Assembly (NCBI GenBank): GCA_021773075.1 | Contig: JAJFKT010000010.1 | Coordinates: 62,001 to 126,000 of the forward strand | From: Woeseiaceae bacterium | Lineage (GTDB): Bacteria; Pseudomonadota; Gammaproteobacteria; Steroidobacterales; Woeseiaceae | Direction: 5' to 3' | DNA length: 64,000 bases | Shown here: one piece after another, positions 1-10,134 of the stretch | How positions within the stretch are numbered: position 1 is the first letter of the stretch | Layout of the letters: each line of letters opens with the position of its first letter | Position numbers and translations under genes: made by a program | Notes under the pieces: model-generated | The model's database searches: none | What the model saw: the letters and a program-made list of their open reading frames with translations, nothing else | What the model was told of the DNA's origin: nothing

Positions 1-608
1 TGTGGATAAGCGACATGTCCTTGCACGCCGTTCACGGTCAGCATACCGCTCAACGACCCACGTCGACCGATGCGAACGAGATCGCCAAGCGACTTTTCGC
101 TTGACGGTTCGCCAATAACACACCAGTCGATTTTTTCGTCACGAGCCATCAACGTTTCCATGACCTTCAGAGTGCCATCACGCGCACGGCCTTCTTCATC
201 ACTTGTAATCAGCAGTGCAATGCTACCTTTGTGTTCGGAGTTCTCGGCCAGAAACTGCTCGATCGCGACGGTCATGGCGGCAAGTCCGCTTTTCATATCC
301 GCGGCGCCACGTCCATACAGGAGTTCTCCGCTGAACGCAGGTTCGAATGGATCAGTGCTCCAATCTGATACGTCGCCCGGGGGTACGACGTCGGTGTGTC
401 CTGCGAAACAGAGAAGCGGTGATTCCGTACCACGGCGTGCCCAAAGGTTTCTGACCTCGCCGAAGATCATGGTCTCAGCTTTGAAACCCAACACCTCCAA
501 CCTGTCGATTAGCAGCTGCTGGCAACCGGCATCGTCTGGAGTAATTGAGGCGCGTCGAATCAAGTCGCAAAGTAATTCGATTTCAGGCTGTGCGAGGTCA
601 TCGATCAT
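1..608 (-). CDS. dapE: Succinyl-diaminopimelate desuccinylase, 3' part cut by window edge
   Basis: Hydrolyses N-succinyl-LL-diaminopimelate to LL-diaminopimelate and succinate in the cytoplasm, for lysine and peptidoglycan synthesis. The reverse-strand translation from the ATG at 608 begins [20 protein letters not shown] and shows the M20 metallopeptidase metal-site motifs: [11 protein letters not shown] (His71), [10 protein letters not shown] (Asp104) and SDEEG (Glu138/139). About 202 codons are visible; the C-terminal half lies outside the window. dapD, the preceding enzyme of the pathway, lies 5 kb away on the same strand; the pst operon sits between them. A TATAAT box lies about 48 bp upstream of the ATG. 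Identification is secure from the motifs. Confidence 0.93.
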   Translation of the reverse strand, partial: MIDDLAQPEIELLCDLIRRASITPDDAGCQQLLIDRLEVLGFKAETMIFGEVRNLWARRGTESPLLCFAGHTDVVPPGDVSDWSTDPFEPAFSGELLYGRGAADMKSGLAAMTVAIEQFLAENSEHKGSIALLITSDEEGRARDGTLKVMETLMARDEKIDWCVIGEPSSEKSLGDLVRIGRRGSLSGMLTVNGVQGHVAYP

Positions 609-655
609 GAATTTCAGATATCCTGTAACGTATTGAAAAATAACGAAAAATGAGA

Positions 656-661
656 ATTATA
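656..661 (-). promoter_or_regulatory. Probable -10 box of the dapE promoter
   Basis: A perfect TATAAT reads on the minus strand at 661-656, about 48 bp before the dapE ATG, which would give a leader of roughly 40 nt. No good -35 hexamer is seen 16-18 bp upstream, so the call rests on the -10 and its position only. Confidence 0.45.
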
Positions 662-685
662 GACATACTTTAAGCTGACCTGATA

Positions 686-718
686 TTGCGATCGTTTTGC
701 AACAATTTGGTAACAATT
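686..718 (+). promoter_or_regulatory. Pho-box-like triple 11-bp repeat upstream of pstS
   Basis: Three consecutive 11-mers start at 686, 697 and 708: TTGCGATCGTT, TTGCAACAATT and TGGTAACAATT. PhoB sites are built as 7-bp direct repeats separated by 4-bp AT-rich spacers, an 11-bp period; here TTGCAAC-AATT-TGGTAAC-AATT has that form, directly before a phosphate transporter. The heptamers diverge from the E. coli consensus CTGTCAT, so PhoB binding is an inference. A weak -10 (TAAGCT, 725-730) follows 10 nt after the last heptamer. Confidence 0.5.
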
Positions 719-765
719 CACCGCTAAGCTTTGCATCATTGATAAGCCAGTTGGAGATCACCAGA

Positions 766-1833
766 GTGAGTCCCATTCGTAAAGCCATAGCAACGTTGGG
801 TGTCGTTTTTGCAGTACTGAGTTTCGCTGCACCATCCTATGCGCAATCAGGACGAGACTACGTCTATGTCGTCGGTTCGTCGACAGTTTATCCGTTTGCG
901 ACGGTTGTAGCCGAGCGATTTGGCCGTCGCAGCGACTTCAAAACGCCGAAAATCGAATCGACCGGTTCTGGCGGTGGTCTGAAATTGTTCTGCGATGGTA
1001 TTGGCGTTGATTACCCTGATATCGCGAACTCATCCCGGGCTATCAAGAGTTCGGAGGTTGAGTCTTGTGCAAGTAACGGCGTAACCGACATCATCGAAGT
1101 CAAGATTGGCTACGATGGAATTGTGATCGCGAATGCGATTGCGGCACCCGCATTGACGATCTCGCGTGCCGATATCTTTCTGGCACTCGCCAAGGAAGTG
1201 CCGAGTGATTTTGAGGGCGTACTCGTCGCGAATCCTTATCGAACATGGGCTGATGTGAATCCGGAATTACCGGCTATCCGCATAGAAGTTCTTGGACCGC
1301 CGCCAACGTCGGGAACTCGAGATGCGTTCGTCGAGCTGGCAATGGAAGGCGGTTGCAAGTCGGTCGCCTGGATCAAGGCGCTAAAATCCAGCGACAAGAA
1401 TCGCTACAAGGCTATCTGCCATACGATCCGCGAAGACGGCGCGTTTGTCGAAGCGGGAGAAAACGACAATCTCATTGTGCAGAAACTTCAGGCTAATCCT
1501 GATGCATTCGGAATCTTCGGGTTTAGCTTTCTCGACCAGAATATGGAGAAGGTCAAAGGATCGAAAATTGACGATGTCGCCCCGTCATTCGATGCTATTG
1601 CGGACGGCAAATACCCTGTGTCGCGACCGCTGTATTTCTACGTTAAGAAAGCCCATGTCGATGTGATCTCTGGATTGCGCGGCTATCTTCGTGAGTTCAC
1701 GAGTGAACGTGCCTGGGGCGAGGAAGGCTATCTCTCCGAGCGCGGATTAGTTCCGATGCCTGATGTCGAGCGTCGTCAGGTTGCCGCCGATGTTCGCGAT
1801 CTCAATCCATTGAAGTTTGCTAAAGAGGAATAA
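766..1833 (+). CDS. pstS: Periplasmic phosphate-binding protein of the Pst ABC transporter
   Basis: Binds phosphate in the periplasm and delivers it to the PstCA channel. I take the GTG at 766 as start (355 aa): it follows a GGAG at 753-756 and gives a normal signal peptide, Arg/Lys then a hydrophobic run ending near SYA-Q. The reading frame stays open upstream to a TTG at 697, but that would lie in the Pho-box repeats. Mature-region motifs typical of the PBP-like family are VVGSSTVYPFA, ESTGSGGG and SSRAIKSSE; these contribute to the phosphate site in homologues. The stop is followed immediately by pstC, so the operon is pstSCAB. No phoU follows pstB. Confidence 0.9.
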   Translation: MSPIRKAIATLGVVFAVLSFAAPSYAQSGRDYVYVVGSSTVYPFATVVAERFGRRSDFKTPKIESTGSGGGLKLFCDGIGVDYPDIANSSRAIKSSEVESCASNGVTDIIEVKIGYDGIVIANAIAAPALTISRADIFLALAKEVPSDFEGVLVANPYRTWADVNPELPAIRIEVLGPPPTSGTRDAFVELAMEGGCKSVAWIKALKSSDKNRYKAICHTIREDGAFVEAGENDNLIVQKLQANPDAFGIFGFSFLDQNMEKVKGSKIDDVAPSFDAIADGKYPVSRPLYFYVKKAHVDVISGLRGYLREFTSERAWGEEGYLSERGLVPMPDVERRQVAADVRDLNPLKFAKEE

Positions 1834-3222
1834 ATGCAGAGCACCACACTAATCCTGCTTTTGGGCCTGATTGCGACAGCCGCGTTCTTTGTCGGGCGCG
1901 GCCGTTCACTCGCATTGGTGGGCGGGCCCGGGCATGGTCCAGCTCTTCACTCGTTGCCGGGTTACCACGGTTATTTTGTCGTTATCTGGTGTGTGCTGCC
2001 GGCGTTGATGTTGTTGTTTGGCTGGATTCTCATCGAGCCGCGAGTGGTTGCTGCGCTGGTTGTTGGCCGTCTTCCCGAGGCGCTGCAATCGCTTCCCGAA
2101 GGCGCGCTCAATCTGCTTTTGAACAATATACGCAACTTGGCATCCGGCGATGCCACAAGCGTCGTGGTCGATGAGAACCTGCAAAGCGCTGCAACGCGAT
2201 TTGCGCATTTGACCGAGAGAAGTCGCCAGCTGCTCGCAGCTCTGGTACTGGGCACGGCTGTCCTGGGTGGAAGTTTGGCCTGGCGTCGGATTCGCCCTGA
2301 CTTTCGCGCACGCAATCGCGTAGAAGCTGTTGTCCGTTGGCTGCTTATTGCTGCGTCGAGCATCGCCATTCTTACGACGATCGGTATTGTCTTGTCCGTG
2401 TTGTTTGAAGCTATCCGATTCTTTCAGAAAGTGCCTGCGACGGATTTTCTCTTTGGCACGACCTGGAGCCCGCAGACAGCTATACGAGTGGATCAAGTGG
2501 GATCTTCGGGTAGTTTTGGGGCTGTGCCCCTATTTGCCGGCACGATGCTGATAACCGGCATCGCGATGTTTGTTGCGGTACCCGTTGGTCTGATGACCGC
2601 CATCTATCTTGCGGAGTATTCGAGCTCCAGGGTGCGTGGCATAGCGAAACCGCTATTAGAAATTCTGGCTGGTATTCCGACTGTCGTTTATGGCTTCTTC
2701 GCCGCGCTAACAGTCGCACCCTGGGTGCGGCGCGCGGGCGAGTCGATCGGCTTTGAGGTTGCGTCCGAGAGTGCATTAGCGGCGGGGCTGGTCATGGGAA
2801 TCATGATCATTCCGCTGGTCTCCTCGCTCGCCGACGACGCCATCAATGCTGTTCCATCATCGATGCGAGATGCTGCCCTCGGACTGGGATCGACTCGATC
2901 CGAGACTATGACGAAGGTCATTTTGCCTGCGGCGTTGCCCGGTATCGTCGGCGGGATTTTGCTGGCGGTATCGCGCGCGATTGGCGAAACCATGATTGTC
3001 GTCATGGCAGCAGGCCTTGCCGCCAATCTCACGGCCAACCCATTCGCAGCTGTGACGACTGTTACTGTGCAAATCGTGACTCTTCTGGTTGGTGATCAGG
3101 AGTTTGACAGTGCGAAGACGCTTGCGGCCTTCGCGCTTGGACTGATGCTTTTCGTAGTCACCTTGTGCCTAAACGTCATCGGTCTCAGCGTCGTTCGTAA
3201 GTACCGTGAAGCGTACGACTAG
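1834..3222 (+). CDS. pstC: Phosphate ABC transporter permease PstC, long form
   Basis: Inner-membrane permease half of the phosphate importer. At 462 aa it is much longer than E. coli PstC (319 aa). The N-terminal 150 residues hold three hydrophobic segments around a periplasmic stretch, and the C-terminal half (about 235-460) is the ABC permease domain. The cytoplasmic coupling helix motif is seen as MRDAALGLGSTRSETM followed by VILPAALPGIVGGI. The ATG directly abuts the pstS stop and there are 11 bp before pstA. Long PstC forms are common in non-enteric proteobacteria. Confidence 0.9.
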   Translation: MQSTTLILLLGLIATAAFFVGRGRSLALVGGPGHGPALHSLPGYHGYFVVIWCVLPALMLLFGWILIEPRVVAALVVGRLPEALQSLPEGALNLLLNNIRNLASGDATSVVVDENLQSAATRFAHLTERSRQLLAALVLGTAVLGGSLAWRRIRPDFRARNRVEAVVRWLLIAASSIAILTTIGIVLSVLFEAIRFFQKVPATDFLFGTTWSPQTAIRVDQVGSSGSFGAVPLFAGTMLITGIAMFVAVPVGLMTAIYLAEYSSSRVRGIAKPLLEILAGIPTVVYGFFAALTVAPWVRRAGESIGFEVASESALAAGLVMGIMIIPLVSSLADDAINAVPSSMRDAALGLGSTRSETMTKVILPAALPGIVGGILLAVSRAIGETMIVVMAAGLAANLTANPFAAVTTVTVQIVTLLVGDQEFDSAKTLAAFALGLMLFVVTLCLNVIGLSVVRKYREAYD

Positions 3223-3233
3223 GTATTGATGCG

Positions 3234-4511
3234 ATGGAGACCAATCTCACGACTGCAGAAAAAGTTACAGCTGGCCTGGCCAAACGCCGCCGCAAGGAAC
3301 GACTGTTTCGAATGAGCGGCATATTGGCAACCGGCGTGGGTATTCTGTTCCTGCTGGTTTTCTTTTCCACCCTGATCGCGAAGGGCTCGTCAGCGTTCAC
3401 GCAGACCTTCTTACAGCTTGAGGTCGAATTTAGCGCGGAGATCATCGCACCAGACGGTGAGTTAGAACTCAATTACGCGGATTTCGATGGCCTGGTGCGC
3501 GAGGCTCTGCAACGTGAGTTGCCGGAAATTTCGGGGCGAAGCCAGCGCCGAGAAATGAACCGGCTCTTGAGCCCTGGCGCCGGCTACCAGGTGCGCGAGC
3601 TAGTTGCCGCGGAACCGATTCTCTTGGGAACGAGACAGTCCATGTGGGTACCCGCGGCGTCGAACGTGGATATGCTGATGAAAGGCAACATCGATGCAAG
3701 TGTCGACGAGAGCCTGCGACCACTTTCGGACTTGCAGATCTCCTGGATTCAGACGCTTCGCGACGCCGGGCGTCTTGAGGCGAAATTCAACACCGCATTG
3801 TTTACCAATGGTGATTCGCGTGAGCCAGAACTTGCAGGCATCAAAGGTGCCATGATGGGCTCGCTGTACATGTTGCTCGTGACGATGGCACTGTCATTTC
3901 CGATCGGCGTCGCCGCGGCGATCTATCTCGAGGAGTTTGCGCCGAAGAATCGCTGGTCAGATCTGATTGAGGTCAATATCAACAACCTCGCTGCGGTTCC
4001 GTCTATCGTATTCGGCCTGCTGGGTCTGGCAGTCTTTATCAACTGGATGTCGTTGCCGCGTTCAGCGCCTCTGGTTGGTGGACTGGTCTTAACACTTCTG
4101 ACTTTGCCCGTGATTATTATTGCGTCCCGTGCGGCCATCAAAGCCGTGCCACCGTCTATTCGTGAGGCGGCACTGGGTCTGGGCGCATCGCAGATGCAGG
4201 TTGTGTTTCATCACGTCCTGCCATTGGCTATGCCTGGAATGTTAACGGGCGCGATTATCGGAATGAGCAGGGCGCTCGGAGAGTCTGCGCCGTTATTGAT
4301 GATTGGTATGGTGGCCTTTATTGTCGATGTACCTGCAGGTTTCACTGATCCGTCTACAGCGCTGCCCATACAAATTTATTTGTGGGCGGATAGCCCGGAA
4401 CGTGCGTTCGCTGAGCGTACCTCGGCGGCGATTATTGTGTTACTCGCCTTCCTGCTCCTTATGAATCTTGCGGCCGTTATTATTCGCAAACGAATGGAGC
4501 GCAGGTGGTGA
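3234..4511 (+). CDS. pstA: Phosphate ABC transporter permease PstA with large extracytoplasmic insert
   Basis: Second permease half of the Pst importer, 425 aa against about 296 in E. coli. After the first membrane segment (about residues 30-52) comes a roughly 150-residue polar domain before the permease core starts near 205. I believe this corresponds to the domain recorded in Pfam as DUF3333, found in such long PstA proteins. The core shows the coupling motif [16 protein letters not shown] and [18 protein letters not shown]. Its end overlaps the longest possible pstB frame, consistent with coupled translation. Confidence 0.9.
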   Translation: METNLTTAEKVTAGLAKRRRKERLFRMSGILATGVGILFLLVFFSTLIAKGSSAFTQTFLQLEVEFSAEIIAPDGELELNYADFDGLVREALQRELPEISGRSQRREMNRLLSPGAGYQVRELVAAEPILLGTRQSMWVPAASNVDMLMKGNIDASVDESLRPLSDLQISWIQTLRDAGRLEAKFNTALFTNGDSREPELAGIKGAMMGSLYMLLVTMALSFPIGVAAAIYLEEFAPKNRWSDLIEVNINNLAAVPSIVFGLLGLAVFINWMSLPRSAPLVGGLVLTLLTLPVIIIASRAAIKAVPPSIREAALGLGASQMQVVFHHVLPLAMPGMLTGAIIGMSRALGESAPLLMIGMVAFIVDVPAGFTDPSTALPIQIYLWADSPERAFAERTSAAIIVLLAFLLLMNLAAVIIRKRMERRW

Positions 4512-4524
4512 GTATGGATATAAG

Positions 4525-5400
4525 ATGACAGCTATGACACAGGAAAAACAAGAGCAAACAACGGTGACGGAATTACCGACTCGCCCATTCCATCAACAAC
4601 AAACTGATGTTGGTCGCGAAGCGGTCGGCAATGCGCGCTGCGACGATGCGTTTATCGTCGCCGAGGACGTGAACGTTTATTACGGCGAAAATCATGCCAT
4701 CAAGAATGTGACGCTGGAGATCAGTAAGGGGCAGGTTATCGCACTGATTGGTCCGTCCGGATGCGGCAAGTCGACATTCTTGCGATGTTTGAATCGTATG
4801 AACGATTCAATCGAATCGGCGAGAGTAAGCGGCAGTATCACACTGGACGGCAAGGATATTTACAGTAAGACGCAGGATCCAGTGGCGTTACGCGCCCGCG
4901 TGGGCATGGTTTTTCAGAAACCGAATCCGTTTCCGAAGAGCATCTTCGATAACGTCGCGTACGGGCCGAGAATTCACGGTCTGGCGGGTGATCGCGCTGA
5001 ACTGGACAGCATTGTGCATGCAAGTCTGGAGCGGGCAGGCTTGCTTAAGGAAGTCAAAGACAGACTGGAAGACCCGGGTACAAGTCTATCCGGGGGGCAA
5101 CAGCAGCGGCTTTGTATCGCTCGAACAATCGCGGTCAACCCTGAGGTGATCTTGATGGATGAGCCTTGTTCAGCCCTGGATCCGATCGCGACGGCGCGCG
5201 TGGAAGATCTAATGGATGAGCTCTGTGAAGACTACGCGATAGTCATCGTTACTCACTCGATGCAGCAGGCCGCGCGAGTTTCTCGTCGGGTGGCGTATTT
5301 CCATCTGGGATATCTGGTCGAAGTTGACGATACCGAAAAGGTCTTTACGAACCCACAGCACAAACTCACCGAAGACTATATTACTGGCCGGATCGGTTAA
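4525..5400 (+). CDS. pstB: Phosphate ABC transporter ATPase
   Basis: ATP-hydrolysing subunit driving phosphate import. Starting at the ATG at 4525 (291 aa), Walker [10 protein letters not shown] lies at about residues 76-84, with the signature [16 protein letters not shown], Walker B VILMDEP and the switch His in [14 protein letters not shown]. The protein carries about 45 extra N-terminal residues relative to E. coli PstB (257 aa). Other possible starts are the ATG at 4534 and an upstream one at 4468 inside pstA; none has a strong Shine-Dalgarno site. The gene ends convergently, overlapping the yffB 3' end by 20 bp, so no terminator separates them. Confidence 0.93.
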   Translation: MTAMTQEKQEQTTVTELPTRPFHQQQTDVGREAVGNARCDDAFIVAEDVNVYYGENHAIKNVTLEISKGQVIALIGPSGCGKSTFLRCLNRMNDSIESARVSGSITLDGKDIYSKTQDPVALRARVGMVFQKPNPFPKSIFDNVAYGPRIHGLAGDRAELDSIVHASLERAGLLKEVKDRLEDPGTSLSGGQQQRLCIARTIAVNPEVILMDEPCSALDPIATARVEDLMDELCEDYAIVIVTHSMQQAARVSRRVAYFHLGYLVEVDDTEKVFTNPQHKLTEDYITGRIG

Positions 5401-5746
5401 CAGATTTCCAGAACTCGGAAAATCGCTTTTCGGAGAATCCAACGGCGATAAATACGTCGGATTCCAGAACAGGTCGTTTTACTAGCGTTGGGTTCTCAAT
5501 CATGAGTGCAAAAGCCTTGCTTTCTGTCATTCCACTTCGATCGACTTCGGGAATTTTTCGCCAGGTCAGGCTTTGTTTGTTCAATAACTTCGTCCAATCG
5601 ATTCGACTCGCCCATCGCTCCAGCATTTGAATGTCCAGCCCGTCGTCACGTACGTCGTGAAAACGAAATTCAATATCGTTTTCAGCGAAAAACTTACGTG
5701 CTTTTCTACACGTGTCGCAGCTCTTGATTCCAAATACGGCCAACAT
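5381..5746 (-). CDS. yffB: ArsC/Spx-family thioredoxin-fold protein, YffB type
   Basis: A 121-aa thioredoxin-fold protein of the ArsC/Spx family. The N-terminus [12 protein letters not shown] contains a CxxC pair (Cys10, Cys13), and the downstream KRPVL segment carries the cis-proline region. It aligns well with E. coli YffB, which is also next to dapE. True arsenate reductase activity is not implied: YffB homologues lack a demonstrated arsenate function and are thought to act in thiol/glutathione redox. It sits 5 bp after dapD on the same strand and probably shares its transcript. Confidence 0.82.
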   Translation of the reverse strand: MLAVFGIKSCDTCRKARKFFAENDIEFRFHDVRDDGLDIQMLERWASRIDWTKLLNKQSLTWRKIPEVDRSGMTESKAFALMIENPTLVKRPVLESDVFIAVGFSEKRFSEFWKSVNRSGQ

Positions 5747-5751
5747 GCCAG

Positions 5752-6570
5752 CTAGTCCAAATTTCTGAGTAGATCGTTTAAGCCGGTTTTCGCGCGGGTC
5801 CTGGCGTCAACTTGTTTGACGATGACCGCACAATACAAAGAGTACTTACCATCAGCAGACGGCAGGTTGCCGGCGACGACTACCGAACCGGCGGGGATTC
5901 GACCGTAGCTTATCTCTTCAGTCGCACGATTGTAGATTCTCGTGCTTTGACCAAGATAAACGCCCATCGAGATCACAGACCCTGCTTCGACGATGACGCC
6001 CTCAACAACCTCAGAGCGCGCGCCGATAAAACAATCATCTTCAATGATCGTCGGTCCGGCCTGAACGGGTTCCAAAACGCCGCCGATGCCGACGCCGCCG
6101 GACAGGTGCACGTTTTTCCCGATTTGAGCGCAGCTACCGACTGTTGCCCAGGTATCGACCATCGTACCGCTATCAACGTATGCGCCAATGTTGGTGTAGC
6201 TCGGCATCAATACGACGTCCGGAGCGACATAGGCACCGCGACGGACGATTGCATCCGGTACAACTCGCACTCCGTCTGCCGCGAATTGTTCGGCCGAATA
6301 GTCCGCGTATTTCATGGGGGCTTTGTCGTAGAAACGACTGTGGCCGCCCTCAATTACCTTGTTGTCATTGAGCGCGAAACTTAGCAAGACGGCCTTTTTC
6401 AGCCACTGATTAACATGCCAGTCGCCATCACGTTTTTCTGCAACACGTGCAGTGCCGCTATCCAGCATAGCAACCGCAGTATCAACGGCTTCAGCGACCG
6501 TTTTCCTGTCTTCGAATCCGTCCGCTCTGCTCTCAAACGCCTGTTCGATTATCGCTTCCAAGTCCCGCAT
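5752..6570 (-). CDS. dapD: Tetrahydrodipicolinate N-succinyltransferase
   Basis: Transfers succinyl from succinyl-CoA to tetrahydrodipicolinate in the lysine/DAP pathway, two steps before DapE. The protein is colinear with E. coli DapD, including [19 protein letters not shown], the left-handed beta-helix hexapeptide repeats and the C-terminal [12 protein letters not shown] prefer the ATG at 6570 (272 aa, [16 protein letters not shown]) because it aligns with the E. coli N-terminus and has AAGAG upstream. A second ATG at 6594 would add 8 residues and overlap the glnD end. It lies in a minus-strand series map, glnD, dapD, yffB. Confidence 0.94.
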   Translation of the reverse strand: MRDLEAIIEQAFESRADGFEDRKTVAEAVDTAVAMLDSGTARVAEKRDGDWHVNQWLKKAVLLSFALNDNKVIEGGHSRFYDKAPMKYADYSAEQFAADGVRVVPDAIVRRGAYVAPDVVLMPSYTNIGAYVDSGTMVDTWATVGSCAQIGKNVHLSGGVGIGGVLEPVQAGPTIIEDDCFIGARSEVVEGVIVEAGSVISMGVYLGQSTRIYNRATEEISYGRIPAGSVVVAGNLPSADGKYSLYCAVIVKQVDARTRAKTGLNDLLRNLD

Positions 6571-6583
6571 CGTTTTTTCGCTC

Positions 6584-9169
6584 TTATTCGTCATTTTGGT
6601 CTAACTTGCTGCGCAGCGAATCTGCGAGCGCATCCAGCGCTGCATCACTGAGGGCGCGTCCAGCGAGATCGCTAATATAAAACACATCTTCGGCACGTTC
6701 TCCAATTGTCATTATCTTAGCCGACATGATGTTGATGCCTTGCTCAATAAATACCTGGCCAACGGTGCTTAACAGCCCTGGTCGATCTGCCGTGGTGAGC
6801 TCAAATACCGATTGATCGCTCGTACCGACGGCACCAAAGTCGACGCGCGTTGGCGTTGTAAACATTCGTGCCTGACGTGTCAGCACACGCGTTACCTTCG
6901 CTACGGACTCGTCGTCGGCGCTCAGGATACGCGTTAGCGAGCGCCGAATCTTGTTAATTCTGTCCTCGTCAATATCAATTCGCTTGTCCGACTCCATGAA
7001 CACATACGTGTCGATGCTGCGGTCATTGTCCAATGGAACGATGCGCGCATCCATGATTGTCATACCCAGCTCATCGAGAACGGCGGTCACGTGCGCGAAT
7101 GTTCGTTTGCTCTGCGGCGTAAAAAGAACGGCCTCAACGCCGTCTCCGCTACGTCGTCGCCGTACGTTGACTATTCCGATTTCATCGCCAGTATCCGAAT
7201 CCGCGAGCCATTTGGTATGCCAGGCGATTTCCGAGCTTCGATAACGCAGGAAATAGTTGTCGTCGAACAATTGCCAGACATCCGCAATAACTTGTTCGCC
7301 AACGCCAGCTGAATCGAGGTAGAGACGCGCTTTCTCTTTCTTCTCGAGAACCAACTGTTCTCCCTCGAAAGGGTTTTCAAGACCGCGGCGCAGCGCACGC
7401 TTTGTCAATTCATACAGATCGCGAAACAGTTGCGCCTTCCATGAATTCCATAGTTTGGGGTTAGTACCTCTGACATCAGCGACTGTCAAAACGTATAAGT
7501 AGTCCAGACGTTCGCTATCACCGACGACTTCGGCGAATTCATTGATCACGTCCGGATCGCCAAGGTCTTTCTTCTGTGCTGTCGTTGAGATAATCAGGTG
7601 ATGGCGCACTAGCCAGGCAACGGTCTTCGCATCGCGAGCACTGAGTCCATGTTCAAGACAGAATGCCTCCGCGTCAACGGCGCCGAGCTCCGAGTGATCG
7701 CCGCCGCGGCCTTTGGCGATGTCGTGAAACAGGCCCCCCAGGTAGGCGACCTCGGGTTTTTCAAGCGATTGCATGATTTCGCTGCAATGTGGAAAGTCGT
7801 CGTCGTATCTCTGCAGCGCAAACTTGCGCAGATTACTAACGACGAAAAGTGTGTGCTCATCCACCGTATATGCGTGGAACAGGTCGTATTGCATGCGACC
7901 AACGATTCGACCGAACGCCGGTATATAGAGCCCCAAGACGCCGTAGAGGTTCATGCGGCGCAACTCATGGGTAACGCCTTCTGGCGCCCGCAGAATATTC
8001 AGGAACAGGCGATGGTTGCGCGGCGCTTGTCGAAACTGATCGTCAATCAGATGCAGGTGGCGTTTGATCGAGCCAACGGTATAGGCACTAACTCCACGCA
8101 AATTGGGGTTTTGCTGCAGAAGCAGGAATAATTCCAGCATGGCCGACGGGTCTTTCTTAAAGACTTGCTCATTCACCGTCTGCAGGAAGCCGTTCTTTAC
8201 CTGAAAGCGTTCGTTCAGTGCTTCAGCCGGGGCGTCCGGATCCATCAATATGGCTTCTTCGAACTGCTGCAATAGCATTTCGTTCAGGCGACTGAGTTCC
8301 ATCACAGTGCGGTAATAGCGCTGCATCATCTGTTCGACGGCCAGTATGTAGGTCGCGTCCTCGTAGCCCAGCATTTCTGCAAGTCGGGTCTGGTGGTCGA
8401 AAAGCAGTCGATCTTCGCGTCGGCCGGTCAAAATGTGCAGCGCAAATCGAATACGCCAGAGAAATTGCTCCCCGTCCTCGAGACGCTCTAACTGGCCAGG
8501 GGTCAAGAATTTGTGCTCAACGAGTTCGGCCAGCGTCGTCGCGCCAAAATGGCGTTTGGCCACCCAGCCAATCATCTGGATATCCCGCAGGCCACCCGGG
8601 CTGCCTTTGACGTTCGGCTCCAGGTTGTAGGCAGTGTCGTGGTAACGGTGATGGCGACTGATCTGCTCTTTCAGCTTTTCCTCAAAAAAAACCGACGATG
8701 GCCACATTTGATCGGGTTCGATGACGGCGAGCATGCGCTGAAACAAGCCGGCTGGTCCGATCAGTAGCCGAGCCTCCATCAGCGTCGTTGCGACTGTGAG
8801 ATCCGCGCCGGCTTCTTCTACGCATTGCTGCACGGTGCGAACGCTGTGCCCGATTTCCAGGCCGACATCCCATAAAGCCGTGATAAATGCAGAAAGTGAC
8901 TCTTCGGCGTCAGCTGGCATCGAATCCGGTAGCAAAATCATTACGTCGACGTCCGAGCCGGGGTGCAGCTCGCCACGACCATAGCCACCGACGGCCATCA
9001 GCACGGCGCTGTCCTGCGCGACATGCTCACTCCATAGCTGAAGCATTATTTCGTCGACCTGGCTGGAGCGGGCATGGACTAATTCGACGATTGAATCGCC
9101 CGCTTCAAATCGCGTCTTCAGGTCATCACCAGCCTTGGCCAGTTGTTCGCGAATAAGTCCGTAACTCAT
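6584..9169 (-). CDS. glnD: Bifunctional uridylyltransferase / uridylyl-removing enzyme for PII
   Basis: Sensor of glutamine that adds or removes UMP on PII proteins, setting glutamine synthetase and nitrogen control. Its 861 residues hold, in order, the nucleotidyltransferase motif [15 protein letters not shown] (about 61-75), a central helical domain, an HD phosphohydrolase motif ([15 protein letters not shown], near 480) and two C-terminal ACT domains (near 695 and 790, the latter starting [17 protein letters not shown]). All key residues for both activities appear intact. It is downstream of map and its stop overlaps the region of the dapD start. Confidence 0.95.
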   Translation of the reverse strand: MSYGLIREQLAKAGDDLKTRFEAGDSIVELVHARSSQVDEIMLQLWSEHVAQDSAVLMAVGGYGRGELHPGSDVDVMILLPDSMPADAEESLSAFITALWDVGLEIGHSVRTVQQCVEEAGADLTVATTLMEARLLIGPAGLFQRMLAVIEPDQMWPSSVFFEEKLKEQISRHHRYHDTAYNLEPNVKGSPGGLRDIQMIGWVAKRHFGATTLAELVEHKFLTPGQLERLEDGEQFLWRIRFALHILTGRREDRLLFDHQTRLAEMLGYEDATYILAVEQMMQRYYRTVMELSRLNEMLLQQFEEAILMDPDAPAEALNERFQVKNGFLQTVNEQVFKKDPSAMLELFLLLQQNPNLRGVSAYTVGSIKRHLHLIDDQFRQAPRNHRLFLNILRAPEGVTHELRRMNLYGVLGLYIPAFGRIVGRMQYDLFHAYTVDEHTLFVVSNLRKFALQRYDDDFPHCSEIMQSLEKPEVAYLGGLFHDIAKGRGGDHSELGAVDAEAFCLEHGLSARDAKTVAWLVRHHLIISTTAQKKDLGDPDVINEFAEVVGDSERLDYLYVLTVADVRGTNPKLWNSWKAQLFRDLYELTKRALRRGLENPFEGEQLVLEKKEKARLYLDSAGVGEQVIADVWQLFDDNYFLRYRSSEIAWHTKWLADSDTGDEIGIVNVRRRRSGDGVEAVLFTPQSKRTFAHVTAVLDELGMTIMDARIVPLDNDRSIDTYVFMESDKRIDIDEDRINKIRRSLTRILSADDESVAKVTRVLTRQARMFTTPTRVDFGAVGTSDQSVFELTTADRPGLLSTVGQVFIEQGINIMSAKIMTIGERAEDVFYISDLAGRALSDAALDALADSLRSKLDQNDE

Positions 9170-9178
9170 TGTTTTTTA

Positions 9179-9952
9179 TTAACTACTATTTCGAGAGTCC
9201 GCGCCCAAGGTTAGCACTTCGAAGCCGTCGCTGGTCACAAGACAGGTATGCTCCCACTGTGCCGAAAGGCTGTGATCCTTGGTCACGACGGTCCAACCGT
9301 CAGGGAGTAATCTAACGCCGGCTTTTCCAGCATTCACCATCGGCTCTACGGTTAAGGTCATGCCTTCGCGAAACGCCATACCGGTGTCGCGCTTGCCGTA
9401 GTGCAATACCTGCGGCTCTTCATGGAAAACCAGGCCGATACCGTGCCCGCAATATTCGCGGACGACAGAAAAACGATTCTTCTCAACGTGTTTTTGAACC
9501 GCCGCCCCAAGGTCGCCCAGACGTTTTCCCGGTGCCAACTCTTCTATACCTAACCACATGCTTTCAAAGGCAATTTCGGAAAGCCTAGCGGCCTGAATAT
9601 TGGGTTTTCCGGCAAAAAACATACGGCTGGTGTCGCCGTGGAAGCCGTCTTTGATCACGGTAATATCGATATTGATGGAATCGCCATTTTTCAACACCTT
9701 GTCGCCGGGAATGCCGTGGCAAACCACATGATTTACAGACGTGCAGACGGATTTTGGAAAGCCGCGATAATTGAGTGGGGCAGGGATAGCGTCCTGCTCC
9801 TTGGTGATGTATTCGTGGCAAATACGGTTCAATTCGCCGGTCGAAATACCTGGTTTTACATAATCCTCGATCATATCGAGGACATCGGCGGCGAGCCGAC
9901 CGGCGACGCGCATTTTATCCTGCTGTTCAGGTGTCTTAATCGTTACTGACAT
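9179..9952 (-). CDS. map: Type I methionine aminopeptidase
   Basis: Removes the initiator methionine from nascent proteins. At 257 aa it matches the type Ia length. Metal and substrate residues are visible in CTSVNHVVCHGIP, INIDITVIKDGFHGDTSRMF (two Asp ligands), EYCGHGIGLVFHEEP (His), LTVEPM (Glu) and QWEHTCLVT (Glu). It is transcribed divergently from rpsB, the usual arrangement in Gammaproteobacteria, with 182 bp between the start codons. glnD follows 9 bp downstream. Confidence 0.95.
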   Translation of the reverse strand: MSVTIKTPEQQDKMRVAGRLAADVLDMIEDYVKPGISTGELNRICHEYITKEQDAIPAPLNYRGFPKSVCTSVNHVVCHGIPGDKVLKNGDSINIDITVIKDGFHGDTSRMFFAGKPNIQAARLSEIAFESMWLGIEELAPGKRLGDLGAAVQKHVEKNRFSVVREYCGHGIGLVFHEEPQVLHYGKRDTGMAFREGMTLTVEPMVNAGKAGVRLLPDGWTVVTKDHSLSAQWEHTCLVTSDGFEVLTLGADSRNSS

Positions 9953-9968
9953 GCTGTTTTATTATTCG

Positions 9969-9997
9969 TTGTTGGGGCCGGCCGGCTATGGTATAAA
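9969..9997 (+). promoter_or_regulatory. Promoter of rpsB-tsf
   Basis: TTGTTG at 9969-9974 and TATAAA at 9992-9997 are separated by exactly 17 bp, a good sigma-70 spacing. Transcription would start near 10004, giving a leader of about 130 nt before rpsB. A GC-rich stretch immediately after the -10 resembles the discriminators of stringently controlled ribosomal genes. Confidence 0.6.
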
Positions 9998-10003
9998 GCG
10001 CGC

Positions 10004-10134
10004 CCCTCAGTAGCAAATTGTTGTTATTAGAGGGGTAAATACTTCACACGTATACCGACACGTCTTACTGGGTGCCCTATTAAAAAAGGGGTTGTGAGAT
10101 GGGGTATGCGGAGGCCTAACCCGGAGAAATTGAT
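10004..10134 (+). promoter_or_regulatory. Structured rpsB leader, candidate S2 autoregulatory RNA
   Basis: The leader can fold: GTATACC (10050-10056) pairs with GGTATGC (10103-10109), and inside it CCCT (10075-10078) pairs with AGGG (10087-10090) across an A-rich loop. A GGAG ribosome site lies 9-12 nt before the ATG. In E. coli the rpsB leader binds S2 and represses rpsB-tsf. Position and fold agree with that role, but I did not match it base by base to the known motif. Confidence 0.45.

Noticed and set aside
70..636. 188-codon plus-strand frame
   Set aside because: It is antisense to the motif-rich dapE frame and shows no protein family features.
697..765. N-terminal extension of PstS from a TTG at 697
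   Set aside because: The start would be in the Pho-box repeats and would bury the signal peptide; the GTG at 766 has a GGAG site.
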